This document shows, piece after piece, positions 9,832-19,846 of a stretch of 45,306 nucleotides of DNA (within the stretch, counting starts at the first letter, position 1; the number at the start of each line of letters is the position of its first letter). Source of the DNA: Zelonia costaricensis (taxonomy: Eukaryota > Euglenozoa > Kinetoplastea > Trypanosomatida > Trypanosomatidae). The notes under the pieces were generated by a model that was not told the origin of the DNA, ran no database searches, and saw only the letters and a list, made by a program, of their open reading frames with translations. The translations under genes and the position numbers were made by a program. The stretch is from contig JASAOO010003349.1 of NCBI GenBank assembly GCA_030849075.1, positions 1-45,306 on the forward strand, written 5' to 3'.

Positions 9832-10569
9832 CTAGGGGCCACGCAGCCACGCCGGACGCTCGCCCCACTGCGGCTGCGTTGGAGTGTAGTCGTACTGCTG
9901 CCGCGTGGGCCCGTTGCCGTACACGGGGGTCCGCTCACGCGGGTTCACGGCGTCGGCCATCGCGCGGGCGGCGCGCAGCTCAAGTGAGGCCGTGCCCAGT
10001 GCCAGCCGCGTCACCCCGTCGCGGGCGCGAGACCAGAGCTGGGCCGGGTGCGTCTGGGCGGTCTGCGCGGCCTGCCGGAACAATCGAGTCCGCATGGAGA
10101 CACCGCCGCCCGTCTGCGGCGTGTACCCGCCGCGCGACGCAGGGGCGGCCGTGGTGGGCGGGAGGTCCGCAACGGGTTCCATGGCCGCTGGGCTCAAGGC
10201 ACGTAGCTTCGCCTCCTCCACCGTGGCGCGGCGGAGGCGCACAACCTTGCCTTTGAAGACGCCGCCGCGCAGCATCGTGGCGAAGACGGCGCTGCCGGCT
10301 TCACGGAAGTACACAAGCGCCGCGGCAGAGGCGGGCTCGAGCACGACGTCCTGCACGAGGCCGCAGTACGTCATGTACTGGCGCACGTCATGCGCCGACA
10401 CGCCGTGCTCCGGCAGACCAGTGATCACGACGGCGGGGAGCGGCAGAGGGGCACCTACCACCGCCGCTTCTCCGTCCGCTGCGGCGGCGGCGGCGGCAGG
10501 GGTGGGGTCGGGGTGCTGAGGCACCGGCTGTGGCGGCGTCGCCGTCGCCGACGGTGCGACGTCGCTCAT
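9832..10569 (-). CDS. RRM-like putative RNA-binding protein, 245 aa
   Basis: The N terminus (1-45) is Pro/Ala-rich and probably disordered. Residues about 46-115 resemble an RNA recognition motif: AVVITGLPEHGVSAHDV matches an RNP2-like strand plus helix, and AAALVYFREAGSA matches an RNP1-like strand followed by a helix. Canonical aromatic residues are only partly present, so RNA binding is inferred. A second conserved-looking, helix-prone region lies at about 157-210 (RLFRQAAQTAQ, LELRAARAMADAV). The C terminus is Tyr/Gln/Pro-rich. The ATG is preceded by a pyrimidine-rich tract. RRM proteins are major post-transcriptional regulators in trypanosomatids, but no specific target can be read here. 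Confidence 0.8.
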   Translation of the reverse strand: MSDVAPSATATPPQPVPQHPDPTPAAAAAAADGEAAVVGAPLPLPAVVITGLPEHGVSAHDVRQYMTYCGLVQDVVLEPASAAALVYFREAGSAVFATMLRGGVFKGKVVRLRRATVEEAKLRALSPAAMEPVADLPPTTAAPASRGGYTPQTGGGVSMRTRLFRQAAQTAQTHPAQLWSRARDGVTRLALGTASLELRAARAMADAVNPRERTPVYGNGPTRQQYDYTPTQPQWGERPAWLRGP

Positions 10570-11128
10570 GTCCGCGGGAAAGGAAACGAGAAAGGGGGGA
10601 GGAAGGGGGCGGGGCGGCGGCAGAACTCAGGTGTTGGCAGCAGTGAGCGCCAGACTTGGCAAGACAAACGCCGTGGGGAGGGGGGGAGGGGGGAGGAGTG
10701 CGCACTTGAGCGTAGAGACAGCGGCGGGGCCAGCCCAGCTCGCCTCGGAGGACGCCGCAAAGGACGGTACCGCGCGTGAGAGGACGAGAGCGAGAGCGGG
10801 GGAGTGCCACGTGCAGGACGCACTTCGCCAACGTTTCCGTGCGCACTCCACGGGCGACAGAGTTGACAGATGCCCCGGTGCGACGGGCCGCATTCGCTCT
10901 TTTTATTTTGGGAGGGTGATGGCGCACCGCATCGGCGCGCGAGTGTGTGTCTCTTGCTGTGCAAAGGGGGGAAGGAAAAGGTGCAGCAGGCACGAGGGCC
11001 TCTAACAAGTGGGAAGCGCCGCGTCTGCAGCCGTGTTGAGGAGCGCGATGTGCCGGTGAGATGCCCCCCCCCCCACACACACACACATGCTCACACAAGC
11101 GCAGACGTGCAGGCCGACTGGACAAGGC

Positions 11129-12106
11129 TCACGTTGCCTGCTTTGCCTTCTTGGCTTCGCTGCGCAGCTTCTTCTGCAGCTCCTTGCGGTCCATCAGGAG
11201 CGTCACGAAGTTGCGTATTTCAGCATCCATGGCACGTCGCTCCGGCCCCGTCTTGGTGCTCGCCAGCTCCACCGCAGACGCCAGGGCGGGGTGGCGCTTG
11301 GAGAAGTCGTACACGGCGAGGCGGTACCGCATGTCCTCCATGAGTCGCTGCTGGTCCGCCACCTCCTTCGTCAGGTCCTTCTTCTCCGCCGTGAGGGAGG
11401 CTACCTTTGCTTGCGCCGCCTCGAGCTCCACGGTGGTCGCCGCCAGCTGCGCCTCCAGACGAGCCTCGAGAACCTTGTGAATCTCGATCTCCTCCTCCTT
11501 CAGCGCCGGGTCTGCAAGAGCAGCGACCGCGGCGGCGTGCGCCGCGGCGGGGTTCGGGTGCGTGGCGATCATGGCGCACGCCGTCTCCACGTCGGCGTCC
11601 GTCATGCCCACGTCGGTCTGCGTGTGCAGGAAGTGCTCCTGCATGCGGTCATCGACGTCGAGCTTCATGTCGTCAATCGCGAACCAGCGTCCACCGATCG
11701 CCTCGGGGTGGTCCGTGACGTGGGTGCGCAGCCAGCGGTACACCTCATCGACGCGGTCCCGGACGAGGCGCTGCTCGGACGGGTCGTCGGCGTAGTAGCT
11801 CACGCTGCTCACGAGCACCGTGCCGTTGGGAGTCCCGTCCGCCACAAGCGGAATGCCGTCTGGCGCCTCCTTCAGGATAAACGCGTTCAGGCGCTCCACC
11901 ATGGCGGGGTGGTTGCGCCAGGTGGAGGAGAGCACGATGGTCACCTTCTCACGCCCGCCAAGGGCGGCGATGAGACGCTGAAGCCGCAGCACGCACTCCG
12001 CGCTGAGGTCGCCGCCGCCGAAGGTGAACTTGGGCACTGGCAAGAGGACCCCATCGATGTCGAGGAACACGACGTAGCGGTCGCACAGCGTCGCCTCGAT
12101 GGACAT
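11129..12106 (-). CDS. HAD-superfamily-like protein with C-terminal coiled coil, 325 aa
   Basis: The N-terminal domain carries the HAD signature FLDIDGVLLP (DxD at residues 16 and 18), SSTWR (60-64, motif II position) and IDD (144-146, motif IV-like acidic pair). This resembles the small HAD group that includes Swiss-army-knife RNA-repair-like domains, so a phosphatase or phosphotransferase activity is inferred. No clear cap insertion is present. Residues about 200-265 (EEEIEIHKVLEARLEAQ onward) and 300-322 are charged, heptad-like and probably form coiled coils. An Ala-rich linker (186-200) joins the parts. Substrate and location are unknown. The ATG lies 34 nt after a strong splice acceptor. 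I do not recognise a named ortholog. Confidence 0.85.
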   Translation of the reverse strand: MSIEATLCDRYVVFLDIDGVLLPVPKFTFGGGDLSAECVLRLQRLIAALGGREKVTIVLSSTWRNHPAMVERLNAFILKEAPDGIPLVADGTPNGTVLVSSVSYYADDPSEQRLVRDRVDEVYRWLRTHVTDHPEAIGGRWFAIDDMKLDVDDRMQEHFLHTQTDVGMTDADVETACAMIATHPNPAAAHAAAVAALADPALKEEEIEIHKVLEARLEAQLAATTVELEAAQAKVASLTAEKKDLTKEVADQQRLMEDMRYRLAVYDFSKRHPALASAVELASTKTGPERRAMDAEIRNFVTLLMDRKELQKKLRSEAKKAKQAT

Positions 12107-12140
12107 GGTTGGAAAGTGCTCCTAAGTCCTTTGCGTTGGG

Positions 12141-12142
12141 CT
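12141..12142 (-). promoter_or_regulatory. Spliced-leader acceptor of the HAD-like gene
   Basis: In sense orientation a run of 13 T (12146-12158) is followed at once by GCTAG. This is the clearest polypyrimidine tract plus AG pair in the window, and the ATG follows about 34 nt later. Confidence 0.65.
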
Positions 12143-13329
12143 AGCAAAAAAAAAAAAAGGAGAAGATGTGGTGGCGTGCGTGCGTGTGGGTGCAGCAGCC
12201 GGTGCGCCTCGCGGTGGCTGCCGGACACTCTCTGTCTCAGCACCGTCGCTGCTGATGCGAGGGCAACGGGTGCAGGGGAAAAGAGAGTCAAAGGATGCCG
12301 CTGGAAGTCCCTGCTGCCTACTCCCGTGTCTGTATCTGGCTCTCTCTCTGTGTGTGTTTGTGTGTGTGTGTGTGTTCGCGTGGCGCTCCAGCATGTGTGC
12401 GGTCTGTGCGCCTAGTGGCTCCGCGGACGTCTTTGCTGCGCCACGTGCGACAGCCCCTTCCCCGTTTACAGCAACGCGTGCGTGCAGAGCAGGGGATGAT
12501 GGGGAGTGGAGAGGCGGCGAGGAACGCAGTTGCATACACCGCACGCATGCAGGCGAACAAGAAGGGGACACAGCGGCGAAGAAGAGAGCGGGACGGGCGA
12601 GAACAGCCACGGAAGCGAGTTGCACACGTGCGTGTGTGTGTGTGGAGGGAGGGGGACGCGGCGTTGCTCCTCTGCGTGTGGCTCTCCTCGGCGATGCAGA
12701 GACGCAGGGCACACAGGGGCTGCGGTGCAGCTGCGGGCTCAGCGCGGGGTGGTGACGGAGGGCCAGCATTCCGCTTCCGGGCTTTGCCAGCACCGGAAGA
12801 GGTGGCGCAATACCCGCAGAGCGCGACGCGGGCAACGCACTCAATTCGGCTTCTGGACACTTGCGAAGGTGGCGCGTGGCAACACTGGCCTGTCGTGGCG
12901 GAGAGGGGGAGAGGGGTGGCCACACACGCCATATGAGCTGCATCCGGAGTCGAAGAAGGGCAAGGGGGAAAAGAGAGACAAGTTCTTTCACGGCACAGCC
13001 GAGGCACACGAGTATGAGGGGAAGATAGCAAGGGAAGGGGGGAAGGGGGGGGTGGGAGAGCTCCCACTTGTGGTTACTTAAGCGTGAACGTCCTCCGCAC
13101 TGCTGAGGCCCGCACGACCTCAAGCCGCACAACTCTTCTCTCCTACTCCACACACACACACACACATACACACCCGCCTGCCTCTGAGTGTCTTACGGAC
13201 CAGATGCGGTGATAGAGGAGAGAGAGAGTGTGAAGTGCGGGGGGCGAAAGGGTTGTGGGAAAGGCACGCGGATGTGGCCCGTGCCAGGGCGGTCTATACT
13301 CGAGGTAGAGAGGCGAAGAAGGAGATGTC

Positions 13330-13625
13330 AAGAGGCGCCTGTCAACCAACAAAGGGGGGAGGGGGGCGGAAAGTCGTTCAGGTGTGGGCGTAAGCGTGTT
13401 TGCGTATGTATGTGTGTGTGAAGGGAGGGGGGGGGTGTCCGCGAAGTTCAACGCAGGCGCAAACACGGGCTACAGCGNAAGAGGCGCCTGTCAACCAACA
13501 AAGGGGGGAGGGGGGCGGAAAGTCGTTTACGTGTAGGCGTAAGCGTGTTTGCGTATGTATGTGTGTGTGAAGGGAGGGGGGGGTGTCCGCGAAGTTCAAC
13601 GCAGGCGCAAACACGGGCTACAGCG
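13330..13625. repeat. Near-identical ~148-bp duplication around a single N
   Basis: Copy 1 (13330-13477) runs from AAGAGGCGCCTGTCAACC to GGGCTACAGCG. Copy 2 (13479-13625) has the same start and end. They differ by a few bases (GTTCAGGTGTGGGCG versus GTTTACGTGTAGGCG) and one G in a homopolymer. The N lies exactly at the junction. This is best explained as two overlapping contig ends that were not merged, rather than a biological tandem repeat. Confidence 0.9.
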
Positions 13626-14067
13626 CAAAAAGAAAAACGGAGACGAGAAGGCAGAAGAGAAGAGAATGCCCAGGGAGGGGGTGGGGTCGGGTGGGGACGA
13701 ACCGTGCGGTGTGCGCTGGCTGAGGCGGCGGGGGGAAGGGTGGGAGGAGAGGACCTTCCCCTCCCCCGCCCCTCTCGCCGCCGCGAGTTCCGTTGGAGAG
13801 CGGCGGTACTGTGCCAGCGAGCTGAGGCGCTGCACGTCGTCGTCGCCGTTGCCGTGGAGCAAAGCCGAAACACAACACCAAGACGAGGGGCCCCTCCCTT
13901 CACAGACGAGAACCGCGTCGTGGCGAAGCCGTGTCGCACACACGTAAAGAGAGCACAAGTGAGAATCAAAGCCACCACCCCGTGAAGGCGGCAACTCGTC
14001 ACACACACCCACAACCACACACACGCACACGGACACAGCACAGCAGTATATTGCCGGCGTGACGCCC

Positions 14068-14072
<5 letters not shown>

Positions 14073-14101
<29 letters not shown>
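14073..14101. repeat. (CA)14 microsatellite
   Basis: Uninterrupted CA repeat in the 3' region of the 1155-aa gene's neighbour interval. Confidence 0.95.
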
Positions 14102-14103
<2 letters not shown>

Positions 14104-14637
14104 AAACGCAAGAGAGGGGAGGGGAGGGGCAGACAGCCCGTGGGCCAGGAAAAGGGCAAGGAAGGAGGCGTCAAGCGCGTGGATAGTGGGCAACGGAGGC
14201 GGGGGAGGCGGGGAGGGGGCTGAGAAGAGACGACTGGGTGTGTCGGGATGGGGGGTGGGGGGGATGCGGCCCCACGCACATGGGAGAGACAGCGCGAGGT
14301 GCGGCATCGAGAAGCGAGAAAGAGAGGGAGAAAGCAAAAAGGAAAACAGCCACAACAGCGGTGACCAGACAACGGCGATGGCGGTTGGGCGCGTGGGTGA
14401 TGGCGGCTGCACCGGACAAAGGACCATCAGCGAGGGATTGCGACTCGACAAGAAACCGGAAAGAAAGAGAAAGAAGGCAGGGGCACCGTTGTGGCTGCGC
14501 ACGGCATGCAGGAGCGCCTCCAGAGACGGCGGCGCGGCGAACTCGGTCGCACTTCCTGGGGTGACGCGACACACCCGCTCACAGCAAGATCCAGTGTCGA
14601 CCCGACGCACGGGGCAATCTCTGGTTCTCTCTCTTCC

Positions 14638-17600
14638 TTACTTCACGAATCGGTCCAGCACCGCCGCGTCGTTCAAGTCGATGAAATCGGCGTCGGTCGG
14701 TGGCGGGGGCGGGGTGCGGTTGCGGCGCTTCGGCACCACCCGCTCCCTCGCACGCAGCCCCCCATTCGGCAGCTCCGTCACCCTACCCGGCGCCGGCGCC
14801 TTCCGGGTGGGCGGTGCGGAGTGGGTGGGGCGGGTCGCCGGCGACGTGTTGCTCCGGCGCGCCGCTGCGCAGCGCCGGCACGCGGCCCGCGACGACGAGC
14901 GCCGCAGCTCCGGCAGCCACGACGCCCCCGACGGCGAAGACACGACCGGTGGCGGCGGCGGCGGCGGCGCGAGCGGGGCGCCATCGGCGTTCCTCTTCGC
15001 CACGCGGCGGCAGTACTCCGAGTACGTCTTGTTCAGCGGGCGCGGCGCGCCGCGCTGCCGACTTTCGCTCTCGCGCGGCGGCTCTGTGTCCTCGATGCGC
15101 TCCCGCACGCCGCCGCTGGCCTCGGTGGAGTTGACGGCCGCCGCGCTGCCCACGGCGCGGGCGTCCATCTCGGTGATGACGGGGCTGCTCGGCACGGCCC
15201 TGTTGCACCGCTCCGACGCGATGAGGGGCTCGATGCGAGGCGGGCAACACCGCGGGCCCTCGTCCTCCACTACCGGCATCCGGCCAGCGCCAGCGAGAGC
15301 GGCGGTGGGGGTGGGTTGTAGCGCCGTCGCCTTCACCTCCGGCTGCCCCGACTGGGGAGGCGGCTGCTGCATCGAGGTGCGTGTATTGGCAGGGCGTGCG
15401 TCGGTACGTGTCGTCGGTTTCGTGGTGCTGCTGCTGCTGCTGCTCTTGCACCGCGCGGAGCTCGACCGTGCCGGTGGCGGCGGGGGTGGTGGTGGTAGCG
15501 AGGTGCGCCTCTCGCTACTCCTGCCCTCGCTGCTGCGGCTGAGCGCGTGGAGGGCCATGCGGAAGGTGGAGATGATGCCGCGGCTGGTCGACACCGCTGG
15601 GGCCCGCGGACGGGGGGCGAGCAGCACGAACAGCTCAATTGCATCCCGCACGCCAAGGTCGCGCCGCATGCAGGTCAGCCGCCGCTGGTGCAACTCCATC
15701 ATCGCCACCGCCGGCAGCGCGACCAGGCGCACGTACAGGAACTCAAACTGGAGGTGCTGCACCCAGTTGTCGTAGCGGCGTAGCTGCGTCGCGAAGTACG
15801 CCGCGCAGAGCGCCTCAGCCGCGGCCGCCGGCTGGGAGGAGGAGATGCGACTGCTGCAGTACAGGTTGAACAGCAGCTGCAGCTCCGACTGCGGGGGCGG
15901 CACCTCGGACGACTCCTCCGCAGGCGGCGGGACCGTCGCCGGGGCCGGCGTGTGGGCGTGCGGGTTGAGAGCGCCGAGACCGCTCAGCGAGATCGAGGGC
16001 AGCCAGGCCGCCGCCGACTGTGGCTGCGCGGCCATGTAGGCCCGCAGCACCTCGAGATGGTGTTCCGCCACGAGCGCCTGCCCGCTGTGCAGGGCCGAGG
16101 ACCACGGCCCTAGCGGGAGCGGTGTGACGGCCCCACCCGCCGGCGTCAGCGATGCCAGCGAGTTGGTGATGTCGCCGCGCGGGTAGAGCTCCCCAGAGAC
16201 AGTGACGGCGGCGCCCTCTGCGGACGGCGGACGCTGCACGGCTCCTGCACCGGCGTCGGCGGGCACGCGAACGCGGTCGGCCGCCGCACGACCCACCACC
16301 GCCGCGACGTCCTCGATGGAGAGACCGCGGTGGAACGCCTCGCTGGGGCTGCACCCGTCGTAGCGGCAGTGCACCTGCGTTGTCGCGAGGAGCCGTCCCT
16401 CGGGTGCGGGCGGGCAGCTGCCGCGCTGCTCGCTGTCGGCGCCCGCCTCGCAGAGCGGCGTGTTGGAGCTGCGCCGCTCGTGGCTCTCGGGAGAGTCGCC
16501 GCTGGCGTCCGTGCAGCCGAGGCTGCCGCTGGTGCCCCGCCCGCTGGAGGGTGAGACGCGCTTGCGCGAGTTCGGCCGCGCGGCCGAGTTTGCCGGCTCG
16601 CCGGGCTCTAATGGGTGGCGCGCGTGCGCCGCGTGTGTGGCGCCGGTCGTGCGCTCCTCCAGCTGGATGTGACTCAGCGCGAGCGTCGAGCTGGCCGAGT
16701 TCCGCTGGCTCCTTCCTTGAGCCACCGCGGTGGCCAGCGCCGCTGCCAGCGCTGCACCCGGCGCAGCGTCCCGCTCCAGCGGAGGCTGCACGGGCGGCGA
16801 GTTCCCGTCTTGCGGCGCGTCTGCGGCCCCCGTGTTGGCGAGCTCTGACGACGGCTCCCGCACCTCCAGCAAGGTGGTGTCTGGCCGGGCAGAGAGAGCC
16901 GGCGACGCGGCGCGGGGTGGGGCGGAGAGGTGGGCACTGCTGCCCCGCTCCGCTTCGGCATCGAAGTCGAGAAGGCTGGTGTTGTGGCTCGGCCAGCCAT
17001 CGTCGTCCTGCAGCGTCGCGTTCACGCTGAAGACACGCGGCATGTGCGGTGCCGCAGCCCCAGCAGCCATGGGAGCCGCCGGAGCGCCACGTGCACCGCC
17101 CTTCGAGTCTGCCGCGCATTCGTCACTCCCAGCCCCGTTGTCGCCGTCGCTGCCCTCCTCCGGACCAACGTGCAGCTGACCGACGCAGTACAGGGGGCCC
17201 TCGGAGGGCGACTGCGTGACGCCGCCGGCGGGGAGCTCGGCGCCGAAGGGGTCCTCCTCCATTTCCCGCAGCAGCGGCTTCGACGACCGGAAGAAGCGCA
17301 CCTGCTCGGGGCGCTGCGGGGTGACGGGAAAGGGCGCCAGGGTCTCGCCGGCGCTGTTCATGTCCCCGTCCCCGTCCGTCATGCCATCCGCGCCGCCGTC
17401 CGCGTCCCCAACTCGGGCCACGGCCGCGCGTGGTATGATCGCCTGCACGTCGGGGGTGTACAGGTTCACGTCGTCGTGGGTGTCTTGCTCCGTCACGGTC
17501 AGCAGTGCCGCCGTGTCAGCCAGCGTGCGCGACAGCAACGTGGGAGGGGAGTAGCCCAGCGTGACCGCCGGCGTGACCATCACGAGGCTGCTGGGCTGGT

Positions 17601-18105
17601 GCAGGTGTGGGTCCTCTGCTGAGACGGCCTCCTCGCACGAGTCCGACAGGCAGCGCCGCTGCCGCGTGAGCTGGTCGGTGGGCGTGCACTGCGTGGCGGT
17701 GAAGGCGTCAAGCGCGGCGGAGGCGGGGACATCGTGCACGTCGGCCGGGCAGCGTGCGAGGCGCTGGGGCGTGACGGCGGACAGGGGCGTGTCCATCGCA
17801 CGCGCGCCGTCGCAGGCGAGTGCTGCATCTGGCACAACTGTGACAGCGTTTTTCGCACTCCTGTGTGGGCCGTGGCGTGCCGCCTCTGCGTGGGAGGCGC
17901 TGCCGCCGCTCGAACCGCGCGACTGCAGCGCCTTCTTCGCTCCCCGGCTGGCGCTTCCTCCGCTCGCGCGTGTGGCGTTGCTGGGGAGCGGCGCATCGTT
18001 GGGGGACGTCAGCGAGGCGGCGGCTGCGGTGCGGCCGGCGAAGAGGCGGTGCCGCAGAGAGACCTCGCCGGACGGGTCCTTGGCGGGCGTGCGAGCCTGA
18101 TGCAT
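14638..18105 (-). CDS. Large, mostly disordered protein of unknown function, 1155 aa
   Basis: I do not recognise this protein. Most of it is low-complexity Ala/Ser/Pro/Arg/Gly-rich sequence, including runs of Pro and Ser. One ordered island lies at roughly residues 740-850: SELQLLFNLYCSSRI, an Ala-rich helix, then ATQLRRYDNWVQHLQFEF, LYVRLVALPAVAMMEL and RDLGVRDAIELFVLLAP. It looks helical and is the likely functional core. The last residues (DADFIDLNDAAVLDRFVK) are also non-repetitive and could be a short conserved motif. No signal peptide or membrane segment is evident. Codon use matches the neighbours. The start at MHQARTPAKD is preferred because the upstream 58 codons include a His-Thr repeat from a microsatellite, and two acceptor-like AGs (18119-18120, 18140-18141) lie just upstream. 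Confidence 0.85.
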   Translation of the reverse strand: MHQARTPAKDPSGEVSLRHRLFAGRTAAAASLTSPNDAPLPSNATRASGGSASRGAKKALQSRGSSGGSASHAEAARHGPHRSAKNAVTVVPDAALACDGARAMDTPLSAVTPQRLARCPADVHDVPASAALDAFTATQCTPTDQLTRQRRCLSDSCEEAVSAEDPHLHQPSSLVMVTPAVTLGYSPPTLLSRTLADTAALLTVTEQDTHDDVNLYTPDVQAIIPRAAVARVGDADGGADGMTDGDGDMNSAGETLAPFPVTPQRPEQVRFFRSSKPLLREMEEDPFGAELPAGGVTQSPSEGPLYCVGQLHVGPEEGSDGDNGAGSDECAADSKGGARGAPAAPMAAGAAAPHMPRVFSVNATLQDDDGWPSHNTSLLDFDAEAERGSSAHLSAPPRAASPALSARPDTTLLEVREPSSELANTGAADAPQDGNSPPVQPPLERDAAPGAALAAALATAVAQGRSQRNSASSTLALSHIQLEERTTGATHAAHARHPLEPGEPANSAARPNSRKRVSPSSGRGTSGSLGCTDASGDSPESHERRSSNTPLCEAGADSEQRGSCPPAPEGRLLATTQVHCRYDGCSPSEAFHRGLSIEDVAAVVGRAAADRVRVPADAGAGAVQRPPSAEGAAVTVSGELYPRGDITNSLASLTPAGGAVTPLPLGPWSSALHSGQALVAEHHLEVLRAYMAAQPQSAAAWLPSISLSGLGALNPHAHTPAPATVPPPAEESSEVPPPQSELQLLFNLYCSSRISSSQPAAAAEALCAAYFATQLRRYDNWVQHLQFEFLYVRLVALPAVAMMELHQRRLTCMRRDLGVRDAIELFVLLAPRPRAPAVSTSRGIISTFRMALHALSRSSEGRSSERRTSLPPPPPPPPARSSSARCKSSSSSSTTKPTTRTDARPANTRTSMQQPPPQSGQPEVKATALQPTPTAALAGAGRMPVVEDEGPRCCPPRIEPLIASERCNRAVPSSPVITEMDARAVGSAAAVNSTEASGGVRERIEDTEPPRESESRQRGAPRPLNKTYSEYCRRVAKRNADGAPLAPPPPPPPVVSSPSGASWLPELRRSSSRAACRRCAAARRSNTSPATRPTHSAPPTRKAPAPGRVTELPNGGLRARERVVPKRRNRTPPPPPTDADFIDLNDAAVLDRFVK

Positions 18106-18139
18106 CTGCGACGACGCTCTAAAATGAAAACAGGTATAG

Positions 18140-18141
18140 CT
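18140..18141 (-). promoter_or_regulatory. Candidate spliced-leader acceptor of the 1155-aa gene
   Basis: The sense sequence CTCCTTCTCTCGACTCTTTTAG ends here. A second option, CTGTTTTCATTTTAG, ends at 18119. Both give a short 5' UTR before the chosen ATG at 18105. Confidence 0.45.
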
Positions 18142-18178
18142 AAAAGAGTCGAGAGAAGGAGGGAGAGTGTGTGCGCTT

Positions 18179-18203
18179 GTGTGTGTGTGTGTGTGTGTGT
18201 GTT
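18179..18203. repeat. (GT)12 microsatellite
   Basis: Uninterrupted GT repeat about 75 bp upstream of the 1155-aa gene start. Confidence 0.95.
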
Positions 18204-18752
18204 TCGCCTTGGATGCGCTCAGAGTCTTTGAGCAGTGCTGCCACGCGGCTCTCGCGTGTCCGTATGTAAAGGACGGCACACCACGACCGAGACCACAGCA
18301 GGAGGTCGATGAAGGGGGGGGGAGGCGCGCGGGGACACGAAGGCTAAAATTGAAGTTCAGAGTCTAGGCACTTGCGCTCACACGCACGCACGCACGACCA
18401 AACCGAAAAACAACAACAACAACAGCCTTTGCAAAGGACGCTCGGAGAGTGCGCGCCGGCACAACGCCGTCGCACGCAGAGCAGAAAGTGGCGGGAGGGG
18501 GGGGCGCGGCGCACGCGAGAGAAGGGTGTCACAGACCGGGATGATGAAGAATCTACCAAAGGAGGACGCGGCGGCGGCGTCGTCTGGTGACGACGGAAAG
18601 AGGCGTCGAGATGCAAGTAGGAGTCGGGGGGAGGGGTGGTGGTTGAGGGTATCTATGTGTGTGTGCAGGTGGTTTACGCTTCTGCGCGTCTGAGCTTGTG
18701 TGTGTCTGTGTGTGTGTATGTGTGTGTGCGACCTTTGCTGCCGTTATGCTGC

Positions 18753-19034
18753 TCACGTAGGCCTCACGTTGGAATCACTCCCGTAGAGCACAGAAGGACG
18801 GAGGAAGGAGTTGAGGGTGGGGACAGTGGCGAGGCAGCGGTCGAGGTGGTGTAGTACGGCAAGGGGAATGGGGAGCGCGAAGAGAGCACGGAGTTGCAGC
18901 ATGTCGTGCACTGCACCGACGGCAGAGATAGCCAAGGGGGACACACAAGGGTGTCGGTGCACCGCCCTCAACGCGGCGTGGAGCGCGTGTGTGTCAGCCG
19001 TGCAGTAACCACCGCTTCGATGAAGATCGCCCAT
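18753..19034 (-). CDS. Possible small protein of 93 aa, unknown function
   Basis: An ATG frame between SRP54 and the 1155-aa gene encodes a balanced, non-repetitive sequence: MGDLHRSGGYCTADTH, then HALHAALRAVHRHPCVSPL, a hydrophobic middle (AISAVGAVHDMLQLRALFAL, PIPLAVLHHLD) and a C terminus ending SDSNVRPT. By hand count about two thirds of codons end in G or C, slightly below the long genes. The middle could be one or two helices or a weak membrane segment. A (GT)n tract in sense orientation precedes the ATG directly. It resembles no family I know. Chance openness in a long 3' UTR cannot be excluded. Confidence 0.42.
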   Translation of the reverse strand: MGDLHRSGGYCTADTHALHAALRAVHRHPCVSPLAISAVGAVHDMLQLRALFALPIPLAVLHHLDRCLATVPTLNSFLRPSVLYGSDSNVRPT

Positions 19035-19846
19035 AGGCACACACACACACACACGTGTGCAGGAGGCGCGTCCTTGCGTGAAGGAGCGACAGATCGAGCG
19101 CTGCGGCCACTCCCCCCCCCCCCATGTGATGCCCTCCACGGTGGCGGTGGCGGGACACGGAATAAAGCTGCCCACTTCACGTTGTACGTCGTCGCAAAGG
19201 CACGCGGCACGTCTGTGTTCACTGGTTCACGCTTCTTGTTGATGTTGCTGCGGTGTTAGGATCCAGTTGAACCACTGGGGCAGGAACTGGCAGGAAGCAC
19301 ACACACTGCCGGTCTGTCTCACCCCCCACCCCCACCCCACCCCCCCGCTCCCCCTTGAACCCTCCGCGCTGCACTTCCCGCGCAGCCCGTCGGGGGAGGG
19401 AGAGGGGAGAAGCAGGGAGCCGCCACAAGCACAGAAATTACGGCACCAACCGGAGGTTGAAGCCGAAGGGGGGGGAGGGGAAGACGTGGGAGAGGTTGAT
19501 GGAGGCACAAACCCAGGCACGCATGTAAACACACGCATACACACATACAAACACAAACACGAACAAGCCGGCGGACGCGCGCGCATGGTGCCGGCACAAG
19601 CAGAAGCACCCCCCCGGCCCCTCACACACGCACGCCCTACTGCCCCTCCCGTCACCTCACATCCCTCCGCCCTCAACTTCCTCCTCCTCCCCCCGACCAC
19701 CACCCCTCCCGAACCTTCCCCATACTCCCCCACGCCCATCAGCAGCAGCAGCAGCAGGAGCGGAAAACACGCCGATGCCCTTTTCGTGTTCTCAGCTGTT
19801 CACGTACACGCACGTGAGGCAGCAACGCAGGGGCAGCCGGCCATGC

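Larger units (their letters stand above)
12143..14637. other. 2.5-kb intergenic region with one assembly gap
   Basis: No gene is supported. It contains (GT)n at about 12351-12374, CA tracts at 13147-13171, a single N at 13478 flanked by a near-identical duplication, a (CA)14 tract at 14073-14101, and purine-rich tracts (14105-14260). The part from 12650 to 12950 is non-repetitive but has no convincing minus-strand frame. Confidence 0.55.

Noticed and set aside
12122..13171. 350-codon minus-strand frame upstream of the HAD-like gene
   Set aside because: Reads through microsatellites (Cys-Val, His-Thr) and Pro/Ser/Arg-rich strings, and overlaps the strong splice acceptor of the HAD-like gene.
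13330..13625. Biological tandem duplication
   Set aside because: The N exactly at the junction and the few mismatches near the ends point to unmerged contig ends.
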